A stretch of 64,000 bases of DNA, taken from Henricia sp. BOLD:AAB3569 (taxonomy: Eukaryota; Echinodermata; Asteroidea; Spinulosida; Echinasteridae). The notes beneath the pieces were generated by a model. That model saw only the letters and a program-made list of their open reading frames with translations. It was not told the origin of the DNA and did not search any database. Positions 34,096 through 46,200 of the stretch are shown piece after piece; the first letter of the stretch is position 1, and the number at the start of each line of letters is the position of its first letter. The DNA lies in the NCBI GenBank assembly GCA_037783545.1, contig JBBELK010000635.1, positions 124,001-188,000 on the forward strand. The letters are read 5' to 3'. The position numbers were made by a program, and so were the translations under genes.

Positions 34096-35560
34096 ACCCT
34101 AACCCTGAACCCTAACCTATTGTATAGTCTCCTCTCAAGACGCTAAAAAGGTACAAAACCCCTCATTTTCCCCTCGCAGTAGTGCTTTGACGTTGCTTGA
34201 CTATCTTCTCAGTTGAATTATCACTTTACCGTATCGTACCGCGTTTGTAAGCGCCCACAAACAAATACAAATGTTTGACGTTTTGTTTCCGGTTTGCAAG
34301 TACCTTTACGAATGGCAGTCTCGTGCTTAGTGCATCTCAGAAATATTAACGTGGCTAAACGAATATCTGGTTTGAACGTCAACCCGAACGTTCACTTCTG
34401 TTAAGAGTACTAGATAAAACCACCAACAAATAAAGTACATGTATACACACGGCGAGGATAGAAAATCACAAAGTCCGTCCGAAGCCGAATCAAGTGGTTT
34501 TGAAAACGGGTACAAAAGGCCTGGGGTTACCGATTTATCTCAGAGACGGAAATAACGGGGTAATAACCGGAAATAACTTCAAGTTTTGGTTCAATTGACT
34601 TTTCGCACAGGTAATAAATGGGATTTTAAGAATTTTTAAAGTGGACCCCGAATCGGTCGGTGAAACTGCTAATTTTGACGTGGGATCAAAATGGTACCGA
34701 AAAAAAAAAACTCCTTACGCCTACCTGTCTCCTGAATTACGTGGATGAATCTCGCAGCGTACTGCAAGTACTCAGTCGAGGTAAACTTACACGGTCTATT
34801 CGCTGGCATAAGAGTGTGACGTCAATTTGCGCGCGGACGCGCTTACTTCTTTGAGAACGGTTCACGCTACTTGCATGACAACGCGTTTCTCCATTCGTTT
34901 TGCACAGGAGCCACACGCCGAACATTTTCTGAGTTTTTTTGTTACAAACATCACAAAATAAGGCGGTATATGGTATAGCGTATCGCTATGAGAGTAGGTA
35001 TTTAAGCAAACTATTGCAAGTCATTATCATGGTCCTTATTTTTTAATATTTTCTTCTAAAAGAATAATAGTAAAACACACTGTGCGCAAACACAATGGAT
35101 GTAAAACGTGAGCGTGAACCAATAACCATAGTTACGGTCCAGCGCCCCAAAATGTGTCGTCACGACTCTGCCAGCGAATTGCGAATCCTTAGTACGACTG
35201 AGTACAAGTCTAGCAAAATGGTGACCTGGATTTATGGGCACCCAGACGCCAAACGTACGATTTCAATACATAAACGATACAGGACCTGCCTAGCCAGTGT
35301 TGACCAAAGATCAAGAGAACGCAACACGCACAAAGTAGTAAATTTGTGGCAAAACAAGTCCAAAATTGTGCTGGTATACAGTGCCCCGTAGCGCAATGTT
35401 TTCTGTAGCCACAGTCCAGAGTGTTCTTCCGCTGGAAAGAGAGAAGGTGAGTGGAACACTTATTCAGTGAATCTATTATTTCAGAAAGAAAATTGGTTGA
35501 CGACGCGAGCGATTTTGACATGTTTGACATGTTTGAGCATGGTTTGAGCATGTTGAGAGG
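34096..35560. other. Spacer, nothing recognised
   Basis: Several open frames of 60-113 codons on both strands lack family features or supporting splice structure. Confidence 0.45.
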
Positions 35561-35564
35561 GCGT

Positions 35565-36015
35565 GATCATGGATAGACCCTTCGCTCGTACCCAGACGCC
35601 CTTGGCCTTACGGAGTTCGGTCAACTCGACCGTTTACCAACTCGACCGTGTACCAACTCGACCGTGTACCAACTCGACCGCAAACCAACTCGACCGCAAA
35701 CCAACTCGACCACGTACCAAACCAACTCGACAGTCAGACAGTCACTGCCGACATAATCAACCCGGGCGCCGGCAAAGACATGCCGACAAACCCGTGTCAT
35801 GTTCAGTGTGCGAGCGAGCCGACATTTACCGGCCGAATCCAGCGACGCGACACGGCTTCTCCTGTTTTGTATTTGTATGGTCGAGTTGGTTTGCGGTCGA
35901 GTTGGTACGCAGTCGAGTTGGTTGACGATAGATTTTTTTCCCGGTCGAGTTGGTCCGAGTCGAGTTGGTATTCGGTGGACTTGACTGACATCCGGCCTTA
36001 CACTGTAAGGGCGCT
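35565..36015. repeat. Foldback built from ACCAACTCGACC units
   Basis: The left half (35,628-35,735) repeats a 15-18 base unit of the form CAACTCGACCG + TGTAC/CAAAC at least six times. The right half (35,880-35,975) repeats the reverse complement GGTCGAGTTGGT at least five times. Between them is about 140 bases of GC-rich unique sequence. Outer arms CGGAGTTCGGTCAACTCGACCG and TTACACTGTAAGGGCGCTGG show partial matches to CAGCGCCCTGTAAGGGCG at 36,292. Long frames here are by-products of the repeat. Confidence 0.75.
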
Positions 36016-37141
36016 GGGACGGGCTAAAGTGCCTCCACAGATTTATGTTGCGGAAACACGTGACGCAAATACAGTACGCGCGGAGCTATTAATAAATATT
36101 ATGCCAACGCTTATAAACCAGTGCAAAAATCAAATTTACGAATAAAATGAGTGTACTTTGTGTGAGACCTATGTTGTCTGCTGGAAAAATGTTTCTACGT
36201 CTGTTTACAAGAAAAATATGTGACCTCCTGATCACGTGTTGTATAAAATGTTGGCCAATGAGGGCGCAAACAGATATGATTACTCCGTCCCAGCGCCCTG
36301 TAAGGGCGTCTGGGTTTGAGTGAAAGTTAGACCTGTGAACAGGACTTAAGCCCTGTTCACGGGTCCAGATCATGGAGGGTTCATTCAACATTTTGTACGG
36401 TTTTATGCATGATGCAGCAACGAAGTAAGAATTTAGAAGTTGCATTGATATTGTTTTTAAATGACTCGCCAGGCATCAGTAAACAAGTGAACTGTGTAAA
36501 TTTATGGAAAAGCCAGAAAGATTACCATGCACGGACACCCATTGGAACCCCTCGTACTAAATCTATGAGACAACTCCGATCTGGTCAACTACATGTAGGC
36601 CTATTTTTTCCTTTTCTGAAAATGCTGACTAATAGTAAGACTTGAAAATGCCAAATTAATAATTTTAACAATCTTCTAAAGTTGAATGCTAACGATGTGG
36701 TTATTGTTTCCTGCCACCTCATCAGTACAATTTGACTATTAGTATTATTATTTCTTTCTGGTATTCACACCAAGGATTCCTCTAAAGTGCCCATTGCACT
36801 GTCACTCGCAAGCATGAGGATACCCATGAAGAATTATATATTAGAATATTGTAATAAAATATTTGATCAAATATTTGTTTGATAAACTAAGTTGAAAATC
36901 AAAATAAAGTGTTTACTAACTGAGAGTGATTGTCAAAAATAAACTTCATTTTGTTGCAAAGATTGATTATTCTCTGTTTAAATGTATTTATTTTGCTAAT
37001 ACATGTAATACTCATACCCCTCATTGATGACAAATTCAAATACATACATGTGCAAGAATATTTGGCACAACCCAACTACATGCAGTATAATGATAACGAC
37101 TTCAACCTGAAATCTACAATTTACTTTTCCCCACACACCAG
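36016..37141. other. Spacer upstream of MVK
   Basis: AT-rich. It contains a repeat of about 95 bases at 36,745-36,840 (TTTCTTTCTGGTATTCACAC through CACTCGCAAGC) that recurs at 44,495-44,590. The last bases, TTTTCCCCACACACCAG (ending 37,141), form a good splice acceptor just before the MVK start region, so a noncoding first exon is likely upstream. Confidence 0.5.
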
Positions 37142-37164
37142 CAATTGTGATTGGTAAATCCAGT

Positions 37165-38496
37165 ATGGCTGTCAATGAGACGGAAGTACGAGGTACAGAC
37201 ATGACAGAAAGCGCCCTCTATGTGTCGGCACCGGGTAAGGTGATTCTACATGGCGAGCATGCTGTTGTTTATGGGAAAACGGCCCTGGCTGCAAGTCTCA
37301 ACCTGCGGACATTTCTTCAACTGAAGACTCTCGTCTGTGAAAAGTTTGTTACCATCAACTTGCCGGATATTGGTTTGAAGAGAATGTGGTGTGTTGATGA
37401 CCTCTCAAAGACCTTTGCAGATTGTCTTCAGACTGACGTTAGTCTTAATCCAGGCCCGCCGAGCCAAAAGCTGCTTGCTAAGATGAGAGAATTTGCAAAT
37501 TACGTCGAAGATGGAACCACACGTGACCTCGCTGTGCTTGCATCTCTGTATCTCTACTTGTCAATCTTTCAGCAGAGTAACCATGCACTCTATCTGGCAA
37601 TCCAAGTTGACCTGAGGTCCGAACTTCCTACAGGAGCTGGTTTGGGATCTTCGGCCGCATTCTCGGTATGTTTATCAGCCGCATTTCTGACCCACGCACG
37701 AAGAATCACTCCGATTTCAGCGAACGAATCTGGTACGCTGACGTGGAATAAAGATGATTTGGATCTTATTAATCGATGGGCCTTTGAAGCCGAACGGATA
37801 ATCCATGGAAATCCATCCGGAATCGATAATGCCGTTAGTACCTACGGTGGCATGCTGCATTACAAAGGAAAAGTCATCAAACCTCTTACGGATGTTCCCG
37901 TTCTTCGCATCCTGCTGACAAACACAAAGATCCCACGCAGCACAAAAATTCTCGTAGCCGGCGTTCGGGAAAAATATGAAAAATACCCATCTGTTATATG
38001 CCCAGTGTTGGATTCCATCGAAGGAATCTCTGAGATCTGCCAGGCAGTATTTAAAGATCTCGTGAGTGGTCAGTCAATGAGGAAAGAGCACAACCTAATG
38101 CAAGCCAGTGACCAATCAGATTCAGTTTTACAGAATGCTGAAGAATGTACCGCTGATGAGTCAGCACTATTCAGTAAACTGGAAGAACTGATCGACATGA
38201 ACCAGAAGTTTCTAGAGATACTAGGAGTTTCGCATCCTTCTTTGGAGAAACTTTGCTCGCTGACTCTAAGTTACGACTTGCATTCCAAGTTGACTGGGGC
38301 AGGGGGAGGCGGATGTGCCTTAACCCTGCTCAGGCCAGGCACATCACCCGATACAGTGGCACTATTAAAGAAAGCGGTTGCAGAAGTGGGATATGATTCT
38401 TGGGAAACGAGCATCGGTGGCGCAGGTGTAACAATTCATCAAGACGATCCACAAACTAAGGATTCTGGAGTGGTTGTTTCGGAGAAATTTTTCTGA
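37165..38496 (+). CDS. MVK: Mevalonate kinase, coding region in one exon
   Basis: Phosphorylates mevalonate at the 5 position with ATP in the isoprenoid/sterol pathway (cytosol and peroxisome). From ATG 37,165 the protein has 443 residues; ATG 37,201 (MTESALYVSAPGK) gives 431 and aligns best with the start of human MVK (396 residues). GHMP-kinase motifs: SAPGKVILHGEHAVVYGK (21-38, with the conserved Lys), PTGAGLGSSAAFSVC (155-169), GNPSGIDNAVSTYGG (215-229, with the catalytic Asp), KLTGAGGGGC (375-384). The extra length lies mainly in the N-terminus, the stretch after LTHARR and an acidic insert about 303-336. DVSLNPGP (91-98) resembles a 2A motif. There is no intron, whereas human MVK is multi-exon. 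All motifs are intact, so it is probably active. Confidence 0.93.
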   Translation: MAVNETEVRGTDMTESALYVSAPGKVILHGEHAVVYGKTALAASLNLRTFLQLKTLVCEKFVTINLPDIGLKRMWCVDDLSKTFADCLQTDVSLNPGPPSQKLLAKMREFANYVEDGTTRDLAVLASLYLYLSIFQQSNHALYLAIQVDLRSELPTGAGLGSSAAFSVCLSAAFLTHARRITPISANESGTLTWNKDDLDLINRWAFEAERIIHGNPSGIDNAVSTYGGMLHYKGKVIKPLTDVPVLRILLTNTKIPRSTKILVAGVREKYEKYPSVICPVLDSIEGISEICQAVFKDLVSGQSMRKEHNLMQASDQSDSVLQNAEECTADESALFSKLEELIDMNQKFLEILGVSHPSLEKLCSLTLSYDLHSKLTGAGGGGCALTLLRPGTSPDTVALLKKAVAEVGYDSWETSIGGAGVTIHQDDPQTKDSGVVVSEKFF

Positions 38497-38630
38497 ACAT
38501 TTTCAAACTTTTGGCCTTGATTTATACAAGGACTTAACTACCTGCAGTTATGGTTAAGGTTTAAGACAAATTAAGTGATCGGATAACTGATACGGTGAAG
38601 TGGCATTGTCTGTACAAGTGCTTGATAAAA

Positions 38631-38636
38631 AATAAA
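38631..38636 (+). promoter_or_regulatory. Candidate poly(A) signal of MVK
   Basis: AATAAA lies 135 bases past the stop, within AAAAATAAAAACCAACCTGTG. The same AAAAACCAACC words appear at 40,971 and 51,997 (after HPS6). A MITE begins 21 bases later. Confidence 0.5.
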
Positions 38637-38656
38637 AACCAACCTGTGCACAAGAA

Positions 38657-39139
38657 CCCGTTCTCACTAGAGACATCGCTTTGTTCGACGAAGATTAGTT
38701 AATCATTGTTAGTTAATAAAGCATGCGTTCATATCACTTAATGAAGATCGAACGAAGAGCGACCGCTAACGAAGATCGAATGAAGGCGTGGCAGGTCGTA
38801 CATGTGCGTCGTGCATCAAGCGCTGACCTTCAAGCGTCTAGAAGCGCTGTGTGGTTTTCCAGCGGCGCGTCAAAAACAACTTGCTTCCGGTACATGTAGG
38901 TGCTCGACGCACAACGCGCTTGTGCAACAGCCCCACCAAATCGCTTCGTCAAACGAAGGGAGTCGTTCACATTAAAAATTTGCTTCGTCGATTGAAGCGA
39001 TCTCTTAGTCTAATGAAGCCATTTCCTTCATCAAATGAAGCGATTCTAATCATCGTCGAATGAAGAGGCGTGCGTTCACATGAGGAAATCTCTTCGTTGA
39101 ATCATCGTCGAACGAAGTGATTTCTCTAGTGAGAACGGG
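38657..39139. mobile_element. 483-bp MITE between MVK and HPS6
   Basis: The ends CCCGTTCTCACTAGAGACAT and its near reverse complement (ending 39,139) match over about 25 bases. The interior repeats GAAGCGAT, TCGTCGAA and related words in both orientations. No coding content. Confidence 0.8.
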
Positions 39140-39362
39140 GTTTACTACAGCTCAAAATAAACGATTGTGTCCCTGCATTCAAAAAATTGCCAAGCCACCA
39201 TCCTATTTTTGCTGGTTCCGTGGCTACGTGTACATTGCTTGGACAACAGAGCCATAATACCACAATAGTTGGGGGTGTAGTTTCATTCACACGAGGGTGC
39301 CCCTTTAAAAAAAGTGTGTGCACACATTTGTATAAAGTCATTTGTATAAATTCATCTTCAAT

Positions 39363-39610
39363 TTGGGTCTTTCTATAAATTAGGGGTCCAATGTTGGTGT
39401 CCCCCGTTACATTTTACATCTTGTTTTTGTAAATTCAGGACACATTCTTTAAATACTTTCCATCTCAAAGAGCGAGTACATAAAGTACAATTCATACAAA
39501 ATGGTTTAAAAGCCATTTTAATGATTTTTGTACGAAAAATAACACATCAGGTGTAACGGGGGACACTAAATGTCGCACTTTTGGACCCCTAATTTATAGA
39601 AAGACCCAAT
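39363..39610. mobile_element. 248-bp MITE, family B copy 2
   Basis: About 35-base terminal inverted repeats: TTGGGTCTTTCTATAAATTA then GGGGTCCAA at the left, the reverse complement at the right. A second inner pair is GTGTCCCCCGTTAC / GTAACGGGGGACAC. The end sequence is shared with 19,381-19,822. Confidence 0.8.
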
Positions 39611-40245
39611 AAGTGAAATGCTTTAAAGGATTTGTACAAAGTTGTTTTCAAAGTGTTGGATTTGTTTGCATTGTAAAACAAATTTAGTTTTCATGTAAAA
39701 CAAATTTAGTTTCTTTGTCTCTGCCCACTTTTTAGAGGCTGCCTGGAATAAACAAAATATTTGAAAAAAAACAACTAATTTCAACAAATAACAGTAGAAG
39801 TAATTTTAGAACAAAGAAACCAGCCACCATTTTTGAAAACCCACCACATTGATATTTAAAGAAAGGGTCCTTTTTTTTCCAAAATGCCTGGACAAGAAAC
39901 TACAAATTTTGTTTTACAGGGCCTATTTGTGGTTTACTATGCTGTCTTTGTACACCATGCTCAATGATTATTGGTCTAAAAATAATTAAATTGAACTTTG
40001 GATAAAAGATGGAAAGATATTGTAAGAAGTTCTACATGTACATGTACATATACCGGTAGGTCAACCCTAAACATGTACATGTGCATTTGTATTGTGATTC
40101 TTAAAAATTGTAAAACTTGTAAAGCATTTTGACTAGAACTGAGGTTGTAAATAAATCACTCATAAATTATTTCCCTGTATATCTGCAGACTGCATGTAAT
40201 ACTTTGAAGTAAGCGTTTATTTAGTGCTTCAGCAATGGGCCATTT
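39611..40245. other. Spacer or 5' region of HPS6
   Basis: AT-rich sequence with ACATGTACATGTACAT palindromes at about 40,033-40,048. No exon can be recognised. A noncoding first exon or the promoter of HPS6 is expected here. Confidence 0.4.
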
Positions 40246-43200
40246 ATGCTTCTTTGCCATTTTAGTTCCCTCTTAACCAAAATCTTTGTGCAGGAATTGG
40301 ATGCATTGTTCGGAGAGCCATCAGCTGGAACGATCCATTCAGTTTGGGGGAGTCCAGGCCACCTATTTGTGTCGTTTAACGGTGGACTGGCACTAAAAGC
40401 ATTTGACACTGCACCAGTTGACCAAAAGGTAAAAGTAGATTACATGCAGGGGTAGAAATTAACCTGAATTTCATGCTGGTCAGAAGGACCATTAGATTAG
40501 AGAACACTACTGGTCCTGCTGAAAATTTGGTGGTCCACTGGAGCTTTTCAAAATGGCACCGAGATACTGCAACACTTTCTGGTTTAAGGTCATTGAGTGC
40601 AGAATGGATGGGATTGCTTTTTGATCCAGCACTGGGGCATGTTTGGAGAGATCGGAGAAAGAAATGTCGTTATCTGAAAATGTCTAAAGTGACCGGGAAT
40701 TGTTTGTGGTAACCACTAACCAGGAATTCTTCGCATTGAGTAAGAAATGTTTACTGTGGATTAGGCATCGGAGAATGTTTCAATGAGTCAGTATACATGT
40801 ATATCATGTTTTCATCGGACCAGCATCTTTGACAGATCTGGTAGTCCTTCTGATTTTTTACTGGTCTCGGACCACAGCCGGACCAGTGTTGATTTCGACC
40901 CCTGAAATTATTGGAAAACTGTTGATACAAACGGTATTATCCTCATGTGTGATTGAGGTTGTGTGTGATAAAAACCAACCAGGCTGTGTGTAAAGGCTTG
41001 TCCGCATTGGACTTTTTCTCGGAAAACTTACCAAGACAATGGACACTTTTCCCATTTAGTCCAGTGCGGACAGCCTAGGAAGTCTTGCATTTCCTGAGTC
41101 CAGCGGCTACCTTTTCTGGCCAACTGCTGACCAGGTAAATTGACCAGGAAACTTCCCGAGAAAGTCCAGTGCGGACACAGCGGGTCGGTAAAACTCTCTG
41201 GAAGCGTATCCGTCCAGTCCGTCAAGGTAAAACTGCGTATGGACACTGCGCATGCTCTCCCACGGTCTCGGTAAAATTTTCCCGTGTCAAAAAGTCCAAA
41301 TGTGGACAGCAGTAAAATGTAGCCAGGTTTTTCCCAGTTAAATGTTTGAACAATTATTGGATAATTATTGTATAATTTGGTGTGACCTGAAAAAAAAACT
41401 GATTAAAAAATATTTTGGTGCAATTAAATTTATTATTTTCATAGCCCCCACAAGGTAAAAGAGCACTGGTCGTTCCACAAGCAACATCTGAAATACTTGA
41501 GGTTTGCTGTTTAAACAGGAAGGGTGCGCCAGTCTACATTGTAAGTTACTGGTACCAGTTTTATTAAAAATTATTCTGCTATAATTTCCACAAACGGATA
41601 TGCGCAAATTTTGATGCCATTTTTGCTGGTACGTGACCTTCCACTGTGTGGAAAGTCTAGGAAAGCACATTGAAGTACATGTTATTTTGTTTTTGTACTG
41701 TGAAACAGTTTTGGTCTGTCACAATGGGGGAAAAAATCCTTGGTTTGTAGGATTGCTGTATCTGTACATGTACTTTGGCAAAAATGGTGTCAGAGGTGGG
41801 ATGAAAGTATGCAATATGCTAAGCATTGCTCAAAAGTTAAAGACTTGAAGTGGACTCGATACTAAATGTAAATGCTGACCATGCTGATCGACACTACGAA
41901 GTGACACCCAAGTGCACTTCTGTTACAGTTCGTGAAAACTGCGCAGTGGGGGACAAGTTTTCACGAACTGACATCCGAGTGTGCGCATGCACGCCGTACA
42001 CTAGACTCGAAACGCATGAATTTTTGAACTAACGGACACCCAAGTAGACTGACACCCAAGTAGATGTTGAATTAATGTTTTTTTAAAGCTTTGAAAATGC
42101 TCGACACGGATGATACATTCCATATTTTGTTGTGGAATAAAGTAGAAATTTGACTGAAACACTCCCCAATTTGTTAATTTACGATAGGCGTGTAAACAAA
42201 AATGTTGGGTGTCGGTTTGTGAAAATTTACGTGCTGACGTCATTTTGTACCCGAGACGAGCACTGAAGTGCCACTGTGTGTCAGTTCGTGGTGTCATCGA
42301 AGGAATATTTAAACGTAAACATTCCATGAAGTAGACAACTAAAGTGTTGTCTGGGTAACTGGGTCTGAACAATTACTGGTGTCTGAAATGTCCATTGTTA
42401 AAGCACAGGGAAACAGTTTTGCTTGTTTTAGTGTAGACCCAGTAACCTTAAAAACACGTAGGGTGACTTTTTGCTTGAGTAGTCTGTGGGCTATGATTAA
42501 AACTTAATGCTTAACTCAAGGCATGATGGGATATATCGGATTATAGTTTTCTCCCCTTTTTCTTTTTTCCCCCATTAGGCTCACAAGAATGGCATGCTTA
42601 AAGCATGGCTGTATTCACCAACAGGTGGCTGGGTTCACCTCGGAAACATTACTCTCTGCGTCTCGCAATACGCAGAGATTCAAGCGCTAACGATTGATGA
42701 GGTCAGAGGTCGGGTCATCTGGGTTGAGAGTCTGTCCACTGGGCCCCAAGATGGCTGCCATTATAGCATCTGCACTAGAACTATGACCTTTGGTAAATTA
42801 TGTTACATTCACTTGGTGGTTGTAATGGGGACTTAGGGGCTGTCCAAAGTTGTCAACATTTTTATAGTTCTACAGAGCGTAATATTTTTCAAGAATCGCC
42901 TCCCTCCAAGATACTACCTATCAACATTTTTCTATCACTACTGTCAAGTGTCAACATTTTACACTGCATGTAAAGTCCTATGCGGCCCTCGACCCCCTCT
43001 CCCCTTCGTACGCTTTGTAGAACCGTGAACATGTTGACAATTTTGAACAGCCCTATAAGTGGTTGCAATGGGAGTTGGGTTGAGCCGAGTTTACAAAACT
43101 GAATGGCGTTACTACATTTTGGCTGACCAAAATAATTTTGTTATAGTTTTACTCCCATTTTGTACACCAACAGAGTCGACTGATGTAAAGCATAGCGCTG

Positions 43201-46200
43201 GACCTAATGCAGTGCTCCTTAAGAACTGCCCGAAGTGCACCCTCTATTGTTCTCCTCTTGGGTTGACCATATGGCCAAGGTACATTGTGTAAGGTGTTGC
43301 AAAAAAGCAATAATTTTGTGCAGCACATGAACCTATTTCTATGGAATGTGCTCCATATAAATAAAATAATTAGGGTCGTAATGACTCGGACTCGAGAGTC
43401 GGACTCCAGTCGACTCAAGTCCCGATTTTCACTCAAACCTCAAATGACTTGACCTGACTTGAGACTCGAACCTCAAATGACTTGACTTGACTTGACTTGA
43501 GACTCGATTCTCAAATGACTTGACTTGACTCGGACTTGTACATTTTTTGACTTGGGTCTGCCAAAAGTGAAATTGAACTTTTATGCATTTGTTGTCATTT
43601 TGAGGACGGGTTTGTTTTTTCAGAACTAAAGCTTTCTTTTAACATGGAGCATTGTTGGCCAGAACAACAAAAATACCCTACACAAATGCAAGATTCAAGG
43701 TTTAGACTCGTTTTGAAATTAGCTTGAACAAATACTACTTGACTTGAACTGACTTGACCACCATGCCTGACTTGACCAACATGCCTGACTTGACTTGACT
43801 TGACTTGACTTGACTTTGGACTTGGAGGCCATTTGACTTGACTTGACTTAAGACTCAAATGCAGCTTGACTTGACTTAAGACTCGAATGCAGTTTGACTT
43901 GACTTAAGACTCAAATGCAGATTGACTTGACTTAAGACTCAAATGCAGTTTGACTTGATTTGGGACTCGAGGGCAGTTTGACTTGATTTGGGACTCGAGG
44001 GCAGTTTTACTTGACTTGACTTGGGACTCGAGCAGAGGGAGACTTGTATTACATATAAACCTACTACATGTGCTCTTGTTTTTGCAAGTGGTTTTCTAAA
44101 TGCAGGCCTACATGTAACTCCTTTGAACCAAATGACTAATTAATCCACCAAAATAAACTACTAGCTGCTTGCAAAATATTGTGATACTTGGGATTTGTTT
44201 CCGCAGCGAACCATCGCCAGCCGGTCTGTACTTTACCTGGCATTCGGATGTTTACCGACTCAAAAACCAAATGGATACCTACGTGCTCGGGCACGGACGA
44301 TGTCTATTGGAGGACCGACCAAACGTGGTGGTGGATTTCAAATCGAATGCCTCCGTGCTTCGGCATATTTGGGCACAGGTAAATTAGATTAAAAATCCTT
44401 CAACAATTCATATTTTAGTTTTTCGGCTACAATTTTTGAAACTCCACAAGTTTAATTTTTAGACAAAGCCAAAAAACGGGGTATAATATTATTTTTATTA
44501 TTTCTTTCTGGTATTCATACCAAGGATTCCTCAATAGTGCTCATTGCACTGTCACTCGCAAGCGTAAAAAAACCCATGAAGAATTAGAATTAGAAATGGC
44601 CAGAGACACCGGGGAATCCCCTTGCTCTTCACGAAAGAATGCTCTGGGATCTTTAGAGTGTGTTACCATTACCTAACACACTGGACCAACGGCTTTACAT
44701 CCCTTCCGAAGGACGGAACAAGTGTGATAAAGTGCCCTGCTCAAGAGCACAAGTGCCACAACCCGTCACGGCCCGGAATCGAACCCACATTCTAGTATTG
44801 GCACAGGAACTTGAGTTCGATGCACTAGACCGCTTGGCCATAACACCCCACCTTTAAGCCCCAGTGAAAGCTTCACCAAAGTTTTCCAGGGGAAACCTAG
44901 ACTTCCTGGCAGGCTCTCATGTGTTTGCCATTCTTCCAGGCTTTTGTAGTGCAGAAATCAATCGTTTCACTGTTTAAGGCCTCACGAATGTTTCTTAAGG
45001 CCTCACTAATGTTTCGTTGCAGAACACCACAAAACAAGACTTGCAAGTTGTTGCGAGGGCGCGCCATCCTTCCTCGGGTGTGTTGTTTCTTATCTCCAGT
45101 AATGGATGCGTGCACACACTCAATGGAACCGAAGGTATTGCGCATGTTGCCATAAGAAAATGTAGTGTGGAACCAGCTAAACCAGTTGGAACCAGTTGGA
45201 ACCAGTTACACCAGTTGGAACCAGTTACTGGTTGTGCAATGATGCGCTAAAAATTATCACAGAATTACAAAATACTTTTTTCACCCAAGTTGCTTCGTTT
45301 TGCACCAGAATTCTCCACCCAGCATTTTTTACGCGTGTTAACGCGAGAAAAAGTCTGAATCAATCCCAAATACTTTGGAGAAACTTTAAAATTAAAGGGG
45401 CAGTCTATTAATAAAAATTGTACCTTATTTTGCAATGCAGATTTTATGTAGCTGAAGGTTGACTTTAGGGCAATTCCGAAAATTCAAATTTACACTTCAG
45501 AGACTTTGAGGTCTTGTAATACTTCACGTATTCAAGTTGTTTGATTTTAAACACATGTTCTTCAAGCATCATTGATGGAAGTGTAATTCCTGAAAAACTG
45601 ATTGTAATGCCATTCTCAATATGCGTGGTACATCAAAAAATATCTCGGTTTTGGACACCCTACACTTATTGGGAATGGCATTGCAATCACTTTTTCAGGA
45701 ATTACACTTCCATCAATAATGCTTGAAGAACATCAAACAACTTGAATACCTCAAAGTCTCTGGAGTGTAAATTTGAATTTCCGGAATTTGCCCTTTACTG
45801 TTTTTAATACTTTGATGCAGAAACGTTGAATGTGTTGCGTCTACCAGCTTCAGTTGACATTACGCAGAGTAAAGATTGGTTTGCCTACAGATTCGTGCTC
45901 GGAGCGTTGTTTTCAGATCACGTCGTCAGGTACATATCCTTACTTGGGGCACGAACTTGCAGTGCAGACTTGTCGCACAGCTTGCAGCGCAGCTTGCAGC
46001 GCAGCTTGCAGCGCAGCTTGCAGCGCAGCTTGCAGCGCTGACTTTTTGTACGGGCTTGACATTAAAAATTGATTTCGTCAGTTTACTAAATTCAATTTTT
46101 CTGTCTGTAGAATCCTGAGCAACACCACTGGCGAGTTTTTGCAAGAGATTAATTTGGCTGAAGTCTCCGTTGATCCAAACGTAAAGCTTTGGACTGCTGT

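Noticed and set aside
35563-36145. Overlapping frames rich in QLDR and SSW repeats
   Set aside because: They are translations of the ACCAACTCGACC foldback in several frames, not a gene.
37435-37458. Functional 2A cleavage of MVK
   Set aside because: The Glu of the consensus and the preceding Gly are missing and a split would destroy the kinase; kept only as a curiosity to test.
43595-43858. Frame with KSSQVKSSQV repeats
   Set aside because: Translation of the ACTTG satellite.
45826-46072. Frame with SAACSAACSAAC repeats running on from an HPS6 exon
   Set aside because: The repeats are the 12-bp intronic minisatellite read past the splice donor at 45,929; the phase-consistent join to 46,111 excludes them.
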